Made by a program: the position numbers and the translations under genes. A model generated the notes under the pieces. That model was not told the origin of the DNA and searched no databases. It saw nothing but the letters and a program-made list of their open reading frames with translations. Below are positions 1 through 13,300 of a stretch of 64,000 nucleotides of DNA, piece by piece. Position 1 is the stretch's first letter; every line of letters starts with the position of its first letter. The stretch comes from Tubulanus polymorphus. Taxonomy: Eukaryota; Nemertea; Palaeonemertea; Tubulaniformes; Tubulanidae. The DNA is taken from positions 62,001-126,000 of the forward strand of contig NC_134025.1 in the NCBI RefSeq assembly GCF_964204645.1, given 5' to 3'.

Positions 1-850
1 AATTACTGGGTTCGAACCCGCGACACCCCTGCACATCCTCTATTCAGTATCATCAGTAATTACTGGGTTCGAACCTGGTATTACCTGATAGTGAATCAAT
101 GATGCTAGGATCGCCATCTATTAGAATTTGGCTGAACTAGCTAGATAGCTCTTACTGTCTTACTGACTGCTCTCTAATGTGTTAAAATCACACTCGCCAT
201 CTAGCGGATATATATGTTACTACAGTCTAATAACGGTTATATCTACCAGATGGCGAGTGTGATTTCAACACATTAGAGAGCAGTCAGTAAGACAGTAAGA
301 GCTATCTTGTCAGTTCAGCTTAATTCCAATAGATGGCGGTCATGTTTAAGATAAAATAAAATTACCCCTGTACATCCTCTATTCAGCATCAGGACCACTC
401 TGAATCAGTATCAGTAATCACCGGGTTCAAACCCGGGACACCTCTGTATATCGTCTATTCAGCATCAGGACCACTTTGAATCAGTATCAGTAATTACCGG
501 GTTCGAACCCGGGCGGGACACCCCTGCATGCAGCATCAGGACCACACTGAATCAGCATCAGTAATTATTGGGTATGAACCCGGGACACCCTGTACATCCT
601 TTATTCAGCATCAGGACCACTCTGAATCAATATCAATAATCATTGGGTTTGAACCCGGGACACCCGTGTACATCCTCTATTCAGCATCAGGACCACTCTG
701 AATCAGTATCAGTAATTATTGGGTTCGAACCCGGGACACCCCTGCACATCCTCTATTCAGCATCAGGACCACTCTGAATCAGTATCAGTAATTACTGGTT
801 CTCGAACCCGGGACACCCCCGTACATCCTCTTTTCAGCATCAGGGCAAGT
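1..850. repeat. 76-bp tandem array with tRNA B-box-like motif (composite element, copy 1)
   Basis: About nine imperfect copies of a roughly 76-bp unit. Each carries GGGTTCGAACCCGGGACACC followed by a CATCCTCTATTCAGCATCAGG block and an AATCAGTATCAGTAATTA block. GGTTCGAACCC matches the RNA polymerase III B-box consensus (GGTTCGANNCC), but no A box or cloverleaf is present, so this is not a tRNA gene. A foldback element (112-338) interrupts the array after about one and a half units. The same array plus foldback occurs in reverse orientation at 33890-34626. The left boundary is cut by the window edge. Confidence 0.85.
112..338. mobile_element. Foldback (MITE-like) element, copy 1
   Basis: A 227-bp sequence starting CGCCATCTATTAGAATTTGG and ending with the complement CCAATAGATGGCG. 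Arms of about 94 bp (112-207 and 246-338) pair nearly throughout. The loop of about 38 bp is AT-rich. There is no coding capacity. A second copy with the same arms and loop lies at 34400-34626. Terminal inverted repeats without an ORF fit a non-autonomous foldback or MITE; no transposase family can be named from these ends. Confidence 0.8.
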
Positions 851-1006
851 TGGTCTGGATCTGTAACTCAGATTCTGTCCATCAAGTAAATTAACTCTGC
901 ACTAACACACATTTTTTTTATCAAATAAATAATTTTTTTTATTTATCAAATTTGTAACTATAAAATACATTACGATATTATAAACATGTAATCGGTACCG
1001 GAAAAT

Positions 1007-3497
1007 TCACGCAGTGTTGAGTTTAGTAACTATGACAACTCGTAAAGTCTGATCAAAAGAAGTACAAACAGCGAGACCTTGTTTATCGGGACTCCAATCA
1101 AATGAAGAGATCGGTTGAGTTGAGAGAGTAGCGTTCTGTAGCAGAGATACAGTTCCAGCTACTCCTAATTCAATATCATTAGAATCTTTTACAACTCGAT
1201 TTGACGGATAATTACTGAAAAATACATCAATTAGTTCATCCATTAAATCATCTAAATATAGATTTCACAAGGGTCACTTTGAGTCAAAATGCAGCCCCAG
1301 GGCGAAACCAGTTCCTGGGTGAAACCAGCCCGTGGGTAAAACCAGTCCCCGGGTGAAACTAGTCCCTGGGCGAAACCAGTCCCCGGGTGAAACTAGTCCC
1401 TGGGCGAAACCAGTCCCTGGGCTAAACCAGTTCCTGGGCTAAACCAGTCCCTGGGCGAAACCAGTCCCTGGGCGAAACCAGTCCCTGGGCTAAACCAGTC
1501 CCTGGGCGAAACCAGTCCCTGGGCGAAACCAGTCCCTGGGCGAAACCAGCCCCTGGGTGAAACCAGCCCCTGGGTGAAACTGCCGTTTGAGGAAGATGCT
1601 TACTATTTCCACACATGTAAAGATCCATTTCCTCCACCAGTAGTGAATATATCTCTATTCTGTGGTAAATGTCGAGCTAACCAAACTGTACTTTTATGCG
1701 CCTGAAATAAATCACAATTCACATTGACAGTAAGTAATTCAAAACTTAGACTGAATAAAATCTAGAATTTGAAAATGATTCTTACTTTTTCTGAAACGGA
1801 ACTAAAGCCTTTTTCTGGATGTTGAGTTCTCATATCAAACACATGAATAGAAGATTCTAAAGTTGTTACTGCTAATTTATTCATGTTTATATCTTTACGG
1901 TCAAATTCAACGCAACAAACCTACAATTTACAACAATAAAACCTCAACTGTGGAACTCATGGTTTATGTTTTTAATGATTTGTGCCCTGATAGACATTGT
2001 AACTGAACCACCACAATAACCTTCACAAAAATAGATTGACCCATGTTCACAATACTTCCTGCCTCTGTTAAACCAGAATCGGAAATTAGAATCATATCCA
2101 TCAAAAAGTACAGCTTTAAAGTCTTTTGTGAAACCAGGGTCAGACCAGTGGAGCTGGGTTATAAACCAGGGTTAGACCAGTGGAGCTGGGTTATAAACCA
2201 GGTTAGACCAGTGGAGCTGGGTTATAAACCAGGTTAGACCAGTGGAGCTGGGTTATAAACCAGGGTCAGACCAGTGGAGCTGGGTTATAAACCAGGGTTA
2301 GACCAGTGGAGCTGGGTTATAAACCAGGTTAGACCAGTGGAGCTGGGTTATAAACCAGGTTAGACCAGTGGAGCTGGGTTATAAACCAGGGTCAGACCAG
2401 TGGAGCTGGGTTATAAACCAGGTTAGACCAGTGGAGCTGGGTTATAAACCAGGGTCAGACCAGTGGAGCTGGGTTATAATACTTACTCCATTGTTGACAT
2501 TTGTTTCCCAGCGTAACGACATTTTACGCAAATCAAACAATTTCACATCACCATTATCGTAACCAGCGGCAACACACCGATCATGAGGGTTACATGCGTG
2601 ACCTGAAATAAATACAAACAGGTTACTGGAAGCTGATTGGATGACAGGATTAGAACTGGAAGCTGATTGATGACAGGATTAGAACTGGAAGCTGATTGGA
2701 TGACAGGTTCAGGACTAGAAGCTGATTGGCCGAAACTTACCGAATGCTACAGTCCAACAATCTCTTTTAGTTTCACCCTCATTCGGTTCCATGATTGCGA
2801 CGGGTTTATCTTTTTGCCTCGGATCCCAAACTTTAACACAACCTTAAAATATAAAACCATAAACGTTAAATATAGAAAAACCATTAGAGAAATAGAGTTT
2901 TAATTCACTGACCATCTCTTCCTGCTGTGACTAATTCAGGAGCCCCTTCTCCTATACCTAAACCACCAACGCCATCTATTGAATTTATAATCTTCTCATG
3001 AGCCTGAACTGAGTAAATCGGTAATTCTGTTGAATCAAGATTCCTGCAAATACAACACAACACTGTCTATAATTAATCATAATCCAGTATTAATTATAAT
3101 TATAATTATAATAAGATATTTACCAGATTTGTAGTTTTCCCTGCAGGTCGCCCGTAGCGACGTAACGTTGTTGTAAACTAGAAGCACCAAACGTAGCACA
3201 TTTAAAACCTTTTCCTTTTTCACACTGAAATTAAAACAATAACATCATAAATCAGCACAATACGACACAGGGCTAGGTCGGGATCCACCCCCCCCCCGGC
3301 CGACCGGTCGGCAAACTACATACCTCATGTACTAACTCAATTCCACCATGTGCCACCTGATAAACCTGTAGAGCACCTGTTCCCCTCGCGTAGTTTCCTA
3401 ATACTACAAACTTAGCGCTACACGGAATCCATTTAGCATCGAACAGAGTATAATTCATTGATTTCTCAATGTGAATTAGAATTTGTGGTTTATCCAT
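1007..3497 (-). CDS. WDR92: WD repeat-containing protein 92 (DNAAF10/Monad)
   Basis: WD40 beta-propeller protein. The vertebrate family acts with R2TP/prefoldin-like chaperones in axonemal dynein preassembly in the cytoplasm. Eight exons read on the minus strand: 3324-3497, 3124-3224, 2913-3043, 2741-2842, 2487-2602, 1786-1920, 1604-1701, 1007-1214. They join to 354 codons plus stop, against 357 in human. The N-terminus ([12 protein letters not shown], then [13 protein letters not shown] and GNYARGTG) and the C-terminus ([20 protein letters not shown], then TKLNTA) match the family closely. Blade motifs such as [27 protein letters not shown] and [17 protein letters not shown] are in order. 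The start is the first Met matching the family N-terminus. Introns 5 and 7 hold minisatellites (2130-2480, 1290-1590). CEBPZ lies upstream on the same strand, 858 bp away. Confidence 0.93.
1290..1590. repeat. 17-bp minisatellite in last WDR92 intron
   Basis: About 17 copies of a 17-bp unit (GTCCCTGGGCGAAACCA and variants with GGGTGAAAC or GGGCTAAAC). It lies just downstream of the WDR92 exon 7 donor in transcription direction. It does not copy the splice site itself. Confidence 0.9.
2130..2480. repeat. ~31-bp minisatellite in WDR92 intron 5
   Basis: About eleven copies of a 31-32-bp unit containing AGACCAGTGGAGCTGGGTTA and TAAACCAG, with one- to two-base length variants. The array ends 7 bp from the WDR92 exon 5 donor at 2486, so the array directly abuts the splice site on the intron side. 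Confidence 0.9.
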
Positions 3498-3814
3498 CTC
3501 TCCAGACTCCAGCAGGCGGTATCGTTTACTTCAGATACTACCGCAACCTTTTCTCAATCTGTTTCCTTCTTCTCAATATCCTCCTCACCTCAATATGCAC
3601 CAGTATTTTAACTATTTTTCCAACAAGTTGCAGCTTGATTTGTTTATATGCGGCAACGTAAAAAGCAGAAAGTTGATTAAACTCAGTGAATATACAGGAG
3701 TCGATAGATGGCAGCACTTACCATAGAATTTCACTTTTAGACACACACAGCTACAAATCAACTCAAAAAATGAAAAAAATAATTCTTGTGTAGTTTTGAT
3801 ATCAAATTTCAATC

Positions 3815-4020
3815 TCAGTTAACAACCCGATGGCATAAAACATTCTATTCGGTAAATAGTGTGTCCGATGCATCAGTTCAAAGATTCTGGCATGCGAGTA
3901 AAATGTTAGTTCGCGTTTTTACCGCCAACGTTATTTCTAGCGGCGACACTGAACGGTATAGATCTGACAAGGCTTGTGATTTCTACTGTGGCATGCGAGG
4001 AATGAATCTTATTCAGACAA
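3815..4020. mobile_element. Dispersed repeat family A, copy 1
   Basis: Shares ordered blocks with 22650-22800 and two copies at 51430-52135: a block like TTCGGTAAATAGT, then TTAGTTCGCGTTTTTACCGC, then GGCGACACTGAACGGT, then TCTACTGTGGCATGCGAGG. No ORF of note. Lies in the spacer between WDR92 and CEBPZ. Confidence 0.6.
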
Positions 4021-4355
4021 CCTTCATACATTATTATTGATACTCAAACATGTAATTCAATAAATATCAAACCTAATTCAAGAATAACAAGCTTTTAGAA
4101 AAGTTTTTAAGCCATAATTCTTAGAACCTTTTTATATCCGCGGTTGTATTCTGCATCAGTAAACCGGCAGCGTAGTGATCACCCACATGCCAAAGGAAGA
4201 ATGATTAAATCGATTGTGTTCGAATCCCACTGGTTTCAGATTGTCGTATAGCGAATAGAACACCAAGAAAATGATACCGGAAATCAACAAAAATGAGACA
4301 GAAAATTTCACTGAATAAATCTTTATGATTAAAATATATCTGCTGACAATAGATT

Positions 4356-7300
4356 TCACGTTCTACTGAAATATTTCTTGTTTTTCATTAATCGTTTAGC
4401 GCTGATTTTACGTTTCTTCGCAGAAGCACCAACAGACGGATGTCGTTTTGTTGCCGTGGCAGCAGCAGACGTCGATTGATGACGTCGTTTCTTAGTTTTC
4501 CAATCAGCTCCACGAATCCACCGATCTCGCGCCATTTCCCATTTTAATTGTTTTACACCTGAAAAGAAAACAATGAGACAATATCAGATCAGGATACGCC
4601 ACCTAGCCAGATAGTTGGTGCATCACGCCACCTAGCCAGATAGTTTGTACAGCACGCCACCTAGCCAGATAGTTGGTGCAGCACGCCACCTAGCCAGATA
4701 GTTGGTGTGGTACGCCACCTAGCCAGATAGTTGGTGCAGTACGCCACCTAGCCAGATAGTTGGTGCAGCACGCCACCTAGCCAGATAGTTGGTGCGGTAT
4801 GCCACCTAGCCAGATAGTTGGTGCAGTACGCCACCTAGCCAGATAGTTGGTGCAGCACGCCACTTAGCCGGATAGTTGGTGCAGCACGCCACCTAGTCGG
4901 GTAGCTGGTGCAGCACGCCACCTAGCTGGATAGCTGGCGTAATACACCACCTAGCCGGATAGCTGGTGCAGCACGCCACCTAGCCGGATGGCTGGTGCAG
5001 CACACCACCTAGCCAGATAGCTAGTGCAGCACGCCACCTAGCCGGATAGCTGGTGCAGCACGCCACCTAGCCGGATAGCTGGTGCAGCACGCCACCTAGC
5101 CAGATAGCTGGTACAGCACGCCACCTAGCCAGATGGCTGGTGCAGCACGCCACCTAGCCAGATATCTGGTGCAGCACGCCACCTAGCCAGATGGCTGGTG
5201 CAGCACGCCACCTAGCCAGATGGCTGGTGCAGCACGCCACCTAGTCGGGTAGCTGGTGCAGCACGCCACCTAGCTGGAAAGCTGGCGTAATACACCACCT
5301 AGCCAGATAGCTGGTACAGCACGCCACCTAGTCGGATAGCTGGTGCAGCACGCCACCTAGTCGGGTAGCTGGTGCAGCACGCCACCTAGCCAGGATAGTT
5401 GAATGGTACATTACCTGCTTTATCATTGGTATTTGATAAAGATTCTGAACCACCGACATCTAAATCATTATCTGCATTTTCTTCTAATAGATGTGTGAAC
5501 TACAAAAAATAATCCAAACATAAATCATTGATTCATTCTCCGCACAGCGACCAACATAAATTATAACAATCGACACTGTTACAAACCTCTTCTGCAGATG
5601 CGAATAAATTAGTCGATTTCGAACTGAAATAAAATAAAACTTAAAATAACGAAATGAAACTCATTCAAATTAACGAATCAAAAATCAAATATTCAACTTA
5701 CGTGAGTTTTTTCTTGTTAGTTTTTGGCGCCAATAAAACACCAGATTTTGGTTTTTTCGACGGTTTTGAGTTTAATTCTTCCAATTCTCCTGAAATAGAA
5801 TAATCTCAGTTTAACATGACGTGAACCTGGTTTAAATCTAACACTAGTTTCAGGGATGAGGAGACAAACCGTCGTCTGAGAATGAAACATTCTCTTCATC
5901 TATTTCCATCTCCTTCGTTTCATCTTCAGAACCATCGGAATCAAAAACATCTCCGAAATCTAAATTCTCAATTTCAGCTTCTTCATCTGATAAATCATCA
6001 TCCTCCTCTTCATCATCGCTATCTTCATCTCTCGACTTCTTTCCTTTCTTCGTTTGGTTTTTACTAAATTCGCTGTAAATTAAACAAGTCAAAAGATGAA
6101 TCGATGCAGGAAAATTTACAACATTTTATTAGTGGAACAAATGATAAAACGAGGCTCAAGGAGCTCTTCATCAGGAGCTGGTGAAAATACCAGGGGCCAG
6201 TTGCTCTAAAGTTAACCAGTGCATAGATACCATAGCAACAATGAACTTTTAATTGCCACTATGTCATCTATCCAATGGTTAGCTCTTAAACAACTTTTGA
6301 GCAACTGGACCCAGGTAATTGGCGTCTGCAACAAGCAGCGCAATCTACTGAATTCCTCAATTTCAAAGAAATATTTGTTGATGTAAATATTGATAGATTT
6401 ATACCTCGCGAAATCGATGTCATCCATTAAATGATCTCCGTCAAATGCACTTTCATGTTTATCTAAATATTGATCAAACTCATCTGAGCAGACGGAGTCA
6501 GCATCGCTCTCCTCATCATTGTCGTTATCGGTTACAGTTAAACCTGCTGCAGCTTTACGCTGGAAATATCTAAACATAAAAATATCATCAATATACACCA
6601 GACATCCGGGGAAAGGGGGGTGAAGGGAGGGGGTGAATGGAGGGGAGGGGGTGAAATGAGGGAGGGGGTGAAGGGGAGGGGTGGACACCAGACGAGGGTG
6701 TGAAGGGTGGAGGGGGTGAATGGAGGGGAGGGGGTGAAGGGGAGGGGTGGACACCAGACGAGGGGGTGAAGGGGAGGGGTGGACACCAGACGAGGGTGTG
6801 AAGGGTGGAGGGGGTGAATGGAGGGGAGGGGGTGAAGGGGAGGGGTGGACACCAGACGAGGGGGTGAAGGGATGGAGGGGGTGAATGGAGGGGAGGGGTG
6901 AAGGGGAGGGGTGGACACCAGACGAGGGGGTGAAGGGATGGAGGGGTGAATGGAGGGGAGGGGGTGAAGGGGAGGGGTGGACACCAGACGAGGGGGTGAA
7001 GGGATGGAGGGGTGAATGGAGGGGAGGGGGTGAAGGGGAGGGGTGGACACCAGACGAGGGGGTGAAGGGGAGGGGTGGACACCAGACGAGGGTGTGAAGG
7101 GTGGAGGGGGTGAATGGAGGGGAGGGGGTGAAGGGGAGGGGTGGACACCAGACGAGGGTGTGAAGGGATGGAGGGGGTGAAGGGAGGGGAGGGGGTGACG
7201 GGAGGGTGTGAAGGGTGGAGGTGATGTATTATATAGATACCTGTATAAGTATTTCTCATCGACAGGTATCGAGTTCTCATTCTGTTTGAGATATTTGATA

Positions 7301-10300
7301 CTATCGACCGCGATACTTTTTATTCCGGTCGGTTCTCGAGATTTCTTCGCTTGAACCGATTCATACGTTAGTTCTATAACGATACAATAGATGGAGTTAC
7401 TAATCTATCCAAATTACAATCGAGAATTCTATATTTGAATTCTTACCTTTCTTTTTAGGGTTTCTATAAACGAATCTATCGAGGAATCTGATAAGAGTGA
7501 AGTCTGTAAGGGGATCTCCTGTGTATTGTACCTGGTTACCGGTTAGAGTAGTCTGTGTAAACAGCGCTACAGACGGATGATAGTGATTCAATAGTTTATT
7601 CAATTCACACGTTAATTCCCGATCGGCGAGACAATACAACGGATTCCGATGAGTCATATCATATATCTGTTTACTCTCGTTTACGCCTACAAACAATACA
7701 GTTACCGTGGTGATACAACAATTACACGTAAATGCACTGAGTGATGTACAATTGACCAGACAATGTTAGATAGTTACCTTTTTTACCGCCGGTGTTTTGA
7801 CGATGAATCCATGAAGCTGATGCTCGAGATTTCATTTTCTGTTTGGGATTTTCATCATTCTCTATTGCATCCTCAGCTTCCACAGCCTCCTCCTTCTTCT
7901 CTTCATCCTCCTTCTCTTCATCATCTTCATCTGCATCGATGAAATGTTCATCTTCAGAATCCGAATCTTCACCAGTTTGACGTAAAACCAATAAATTATG
8001 TCTCTTAGATACAACCTTAATTAATATATAACAGTATGACTTATAAAAACGTGTGACCTATATTGAAATCGATGTGACCTATATATACTGAAATTAGGTC
8101 ACTATATATATTGACTTATATAGATCATTGACCTATATACTGATAACAGCATGACCTATATACTTACCTCAGCCAGCAATATCAATGCTCCACACACAAA
8201 TGAGACAGTCTGATGAGCACAAACTTGTAGAAGTCTCTTGATAAATGCCTGAAATATCAACAACAAACCTATATATAGTAGTTAGTTACACACGGGTTAG
8301 ACAGAGGGCGCTACTATACCGACCTTGACCCGTTTTTCAGTCAAATCGTTGAGCATACTCTTATAGATGAGATTGAGGAACATGGTGTGTTTAGAAGAGT
8401 TGTATAATCCTGGATCTATTAACTTCCGATACAAAGCCGAATAATAACGGTCCGATAAACTCTCACTGAAAATATATATCAATCATTTATACAGTGGGAG
8501 GGGCATCAGTCAATCACAGGAACAAGTGGGCGGGGTTTACTCACTTGGAATCCATCACTTGATAAAGCAGCATTAAAGCTTGAACGCTCGTATTGAAATT
8601 GACAATGTGAACGACTTTATACAAAGTATCGACGTGATCTGTGAGCAGTTGCTTCTCAACTATAAAACAATCAAACAATCAGTAGAACTATTTATCAGCG
8701 CGTACGTGTGTATGTATACTGACTATTCACACACTTACCCTTAGCGTATGGATACGCTCTATTTACACCGACAAGTAGTGCACTCATTATCTTTGTGTTC
8801 ACATCTCCTTTCTTCACAAAACTCTAAAATCAAATAAATCAAACGACATTAATCGGAGAAATGAACTGCGTATCATCACCAGCATGTGCTGCCCTCTATA
8901 TATACCTTAAAGAATGAGATATAGATCCCTATCAACCGAGCGGCGAGTTCCGTATCTTCAGAATCAAAAACCAAATGATTCAAAAAACATATAGCGTAAT
9001 ACCTGAAATAATAACAAGTTAATAGTTTACAGGATGAGTTACAGGGGCTTATTCTGAACAACTTGTCACATCTAAAAAGGGAACTTTGATATTAGGGGCA
9101 ACACAGAGGGACTTATCAAACGTACACCCCCACCTGCTGCTCTATAGGTGACAATGTGGAACCAGGTCTAGAACTGTGGAACTGCGTCCTGAGAACTGTG
9201 GAACTGGGTCCTGAGAACTGTGTTCTGAACTGTGTTTGTGAATGGTGAGAACTTACTGTGCTTTATCAGAGACATTGCTACGATACAACAATCTCTCAAC
9301 TTCTAAAACTATCACTGATTTCATATTCGGATGTTTTGAAACTGAAAATAAATATCACATCAATAACAATAAACACAATGTTAATGCATGTTACAGGGGA
9401 GGGTTCAGGGAGTGTGGGGGGAGGTGTGTGTGGGAGGGGGGTATGGGGAGGGGGGTATGGGGAGGGGAGTCATATTTACCTAGTTGTTCCAGTAAATAAG
9501 CTCCTTTTGAAGCAACTTTAGAATCAGGATCTCCTAATTTGTTAATTAACATCGGTAACAATGTATTCTCCTCTTCAGGTTTATTGGTTAACAATTCAGA
9601 GATTGTAGCTGAAATTAGATTCAAGTTTATTTACTACTGACAGACAGACTGATAGACCGGGGGCCTCATCATCATTTCGTTTTATACTTACTGAGAGTTT
9701 TCATTTTAGTAGCAGGAACCGTATCATGACTAGCGGTCTGTAAATAAATCCTGACAGTAGTTTATACTGATGTCTAACTGGTTAATTACATCACAATTAT
9801 AGCAGCATCAGGTCGAGTAACTTCTAACTATAAACCCCAGCTAACCAGAGACATGACTGGCACTCATGAACCAAACCCTAGGTCCATGTTCTCATAACTG
9901 GCATCTAACCCTTACCCTAGGGCAAACTGACCAGTGACATCAAAGACACTCAGTACTGGCAGCTAACCCTAACCCTAGGTATGGTAAATACCCGTGACAT
10001 CATAGGCACCCCTAACCCTAACCCTAGGTCCAGGTTCTCATAACTGGCATCTAACCCTAACCCCAGGTCAAGCTGACCAGTGACATGACAAACGCTCAGT
10101 ACTGGCAGCTAACCCTAACCCTAGGTATGGTAAATACCCATGACATCATAGGCACCCCTAACCCTAACCCTAGGTCCAGGTTCTCATAACTGGCATCTAA
10201 CCCTAACCCTAGGTCAAGCTGACCAATGACATGACAAACGCTCAGTACTGGCAGCTAACCCTAACCCTAGGTATGGTAAATACCCATGACATCATAGGCA

Positions 10301-13300
10301 CCCCTAACCCTAACCCTAGGTCCAGGTTCTCATAACTGGCATCTAACCCTAACCCTAGGTCAAGCTGACCAATGACATGACAAACGCTCAGTACTGGTAG
10401 CTAACCCTAACCCTAGGTATGGTAAATACCCGTGACATCATAGGCACCCCTAACCCTAACCCTAGGTCCAGGTTCTCATAACTGGCATCTAACCCTAACC
10501 CTAGGTCAAGCTGACCAGTGACATGACAAACGCTCAGTACTGGCAGCTAACCCTAACCCTAGGTATGGTAAATACCCGTGACATCATAGGCACCCCTAAC
10601 CCTAACCCTAGGTCCAGGTTCTCATAACTGGCATCTAACCCTAACCCTAGGTCAAGCTGACCAATGACATGACAAACGCTCAGTACTGGCAGCTAACCCT
10701 AACCCTAGGTATGGTAAATACCCGTGACATCATAGGCACCCCTAACCCTAACCCTAGGTCCAGGTTCTCATAACTGGCATCTAACCCTAACCCTAGGTCA
10801 AGCTGACCAATGACATGACAAACGCTCAGTACTGGTAGCTAACCCTAACCCTAGGTATGGTAAATACCCGTGACATCATAGGCACCCCTAACCCTAACCC
10901 TAGGTCCAGGTTCTCATAACTGGCATCTAACCCTAACCCTAGGTCAAGCTGACCAGTGACATGACAAACGCTCAGTACTGGCAGCTAACCCTAACCCTAG
11001 GTATGGTAAATACCCGTGACATCATAGGCACCCCTAACCCTAACCCTAGGTCCAGGTTCTCATAACTGGCATCTAACCCTAACCCTAGGTCAAGCTGACC
11101 AATGACATGACAAACGCTCAGTACTGGCAGCTAACCCTAACCCTAGGTATGGTAAATACCCGTGACATCATAGGCACCCCTAACCCTAACCCTAGGTCCA
11201 GGTTCTCATAACTGGCATCTAACCCTAACCCTAGGTCAAGCTGACCAATGACATGACAAACGCTCAGTACTGGTAGCTAACCCTAACCCTAGGTATGGTA
11301 AATACCCGTGACATCATAGGCACCCCTAACCCTAACCCTAGGTCCAGGTTCTCATAACTGGCATCTAACCCTAGGTCAAGCTGACCAATGACATGACAAA
11401 CACTCAGTACTGGTAGCTAACCCTAACCCTAGGTATGGTTGACCATCCACTTGTAACCCTAACCCTAGGTATGGTAATCACCAGTGACATCACAGCCAAT
11501 CACAACTCTAACCCTAGGTCAGCTGACCTTTTAGGACCAATCAGAAGAACCAGTGATAGTGTAAGAATTGAAGGTGAAGGTCACTTACATCAATAGCTTG
11601 AATAAACTGTGCATATTTCAGTTTTAACTGATTTTCAAACCACCAAATACAAATTCTTTTATCGCGAGAATCTCGATTTCCACTCGATAAATGATCTAAT
11701 TCACAGAGAGGATGCTGAAATATACAACATCTTTCATCATTAACTGTTTACCTTGCATAGACTGTTAAACATTATTGATTATTTAAATTACCTGATCAAA
11801 TGTTCTTAGTTTTCTATCATTCGGTAAAATTTCAGACAGAAAAATCTCCCTTAAAGTATCTAAAATCATAAACAAAACATTATAGAAACAACTTACAGTA
11901 ATTCATCTAAAATCTGACTACTGTAAACTACCTAAAGCTAATAACATTTCTCGTCTATTTTTCTTATTCATCATATGAAGTAGTGAATCGAGACTGGACA
12001 GATTATGAATCGGATCATCTTGAAGTCGTAGAGTTAAAGCTGCAACTCGATCCTGTAACGTTCCTGATGTCAGAACAGTTCTCATCCATTTGGCATCTCC
12101 AGAATTCAAACGATTCTGTCCTTAAAAACATAATCATTTTAAAAATGTAATAAACAGTTAAAACAATGAGGACCTACATCCACATTTCTGCGCCCAGTTC
12201 CACCGTTTTGGATCTAACTGTGGAACTGAGTCCTGTACTGTGGAACTGAGTCCTGTACTGTGGAACTGAGTCCTGTACTGTGGAACTGAGTCCTGTACTG
12301 TGGAACTGAGTCCTGTACTGTGGAACTGGGTCCTGTACTGTGGAGCTAGGTCCAGAACTGTGGAATCCTGGAGTGTGAAATCTATTTCCTTACTGTTTGT
12401 ATAAAGTTCTATTTCTTCACTCATCAAAGTTTCAGCGAATGTTTCCAAACTTTTCACAATTTTTGATGGCATTATCTGAAATCTTTTTGGATCATCGGGA
12501 AACTACAAAAATATAAAAACAACAGAATAATGAGAATTAAACATTTAAACTTTATTGATATCTGTAACACTGGAATCAGTTCCACGCAGTTCCGCTGTGG
12601 AACTGTTTGTCCACTTACCTCATTATTTAACCAATTTCCACCTTTAAACAGTAAATAATCACGTTTTCTATGATTTCGAGTGTAACTGGATACATTCACT
12701 GATCCACCCGTGGCTCCACCCATTGATCCACCCATTGATCCACCCTCCGCTCCTGTACTGCTAGATATCTCATTATGTTGAATCTGTTTGAATTTGTTTT
12801 TAGTTTTCTTTCTATTATCTCTCTGATTCGGTTGATTTGATTCATTCCGATTCGGTTGATTTGATTCATTCCGATTCTCTAGATTCTTTCCACTCTGATT
12901 CTCTAGATTCCTTCCACTCTGATTCTCTAGATTCCTTCCACTCTGATTTGTTTCTAGTGCTGTTTTTATCTCTGCTGGTTTTTCTGACACAGTTTTTTTA
13001 GGAGTTTCAGATTTTAGTTTCTTATTTTTCTCTTTTCTCTGTTTTGTCGCAAGTTTCTCTTCTTCACCAGTTTCAGTTTCTAACCTGTGAAATTGAAGCC
13101 GATTTATCAATAACTCCCCCTCACTCCCCTGCTCCGGCTCCCCTGATATACCCCCTCCCCTCCTTGCCCTGATACACTCTCACCCCCCGGCACACCCTCC
13201 CCCTCTGGTATCCCCTCTCTGGTATCCCCCCATGTCCTCCATGTTATCATTTGATTTAATTCAGTTGAACTCACGTTTTTGACTGATGTTTCAGAATTCC

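Noticed and set aside
1..850. Possible cluster of tRNA genes because of repeated GGTTCGAACCC
   Set aside because: No A box, D-arm or anticodon arm at tRNA spacing; only the T-arm-like motif is repeated.
6212..7280. Proline/histidine/serine-rich ORFs of 170-230 residues
   Set aside because: Artefacts of the C-rich strand of a minisatellite between two well-supported CEBPZ exons.
9830..11430. True chromosome end (telomere)
   Set aside because: The CCCTAA blocks are short, separated by unique spacers, and lie inside a CEBPZ intron with coding exons on both sides.
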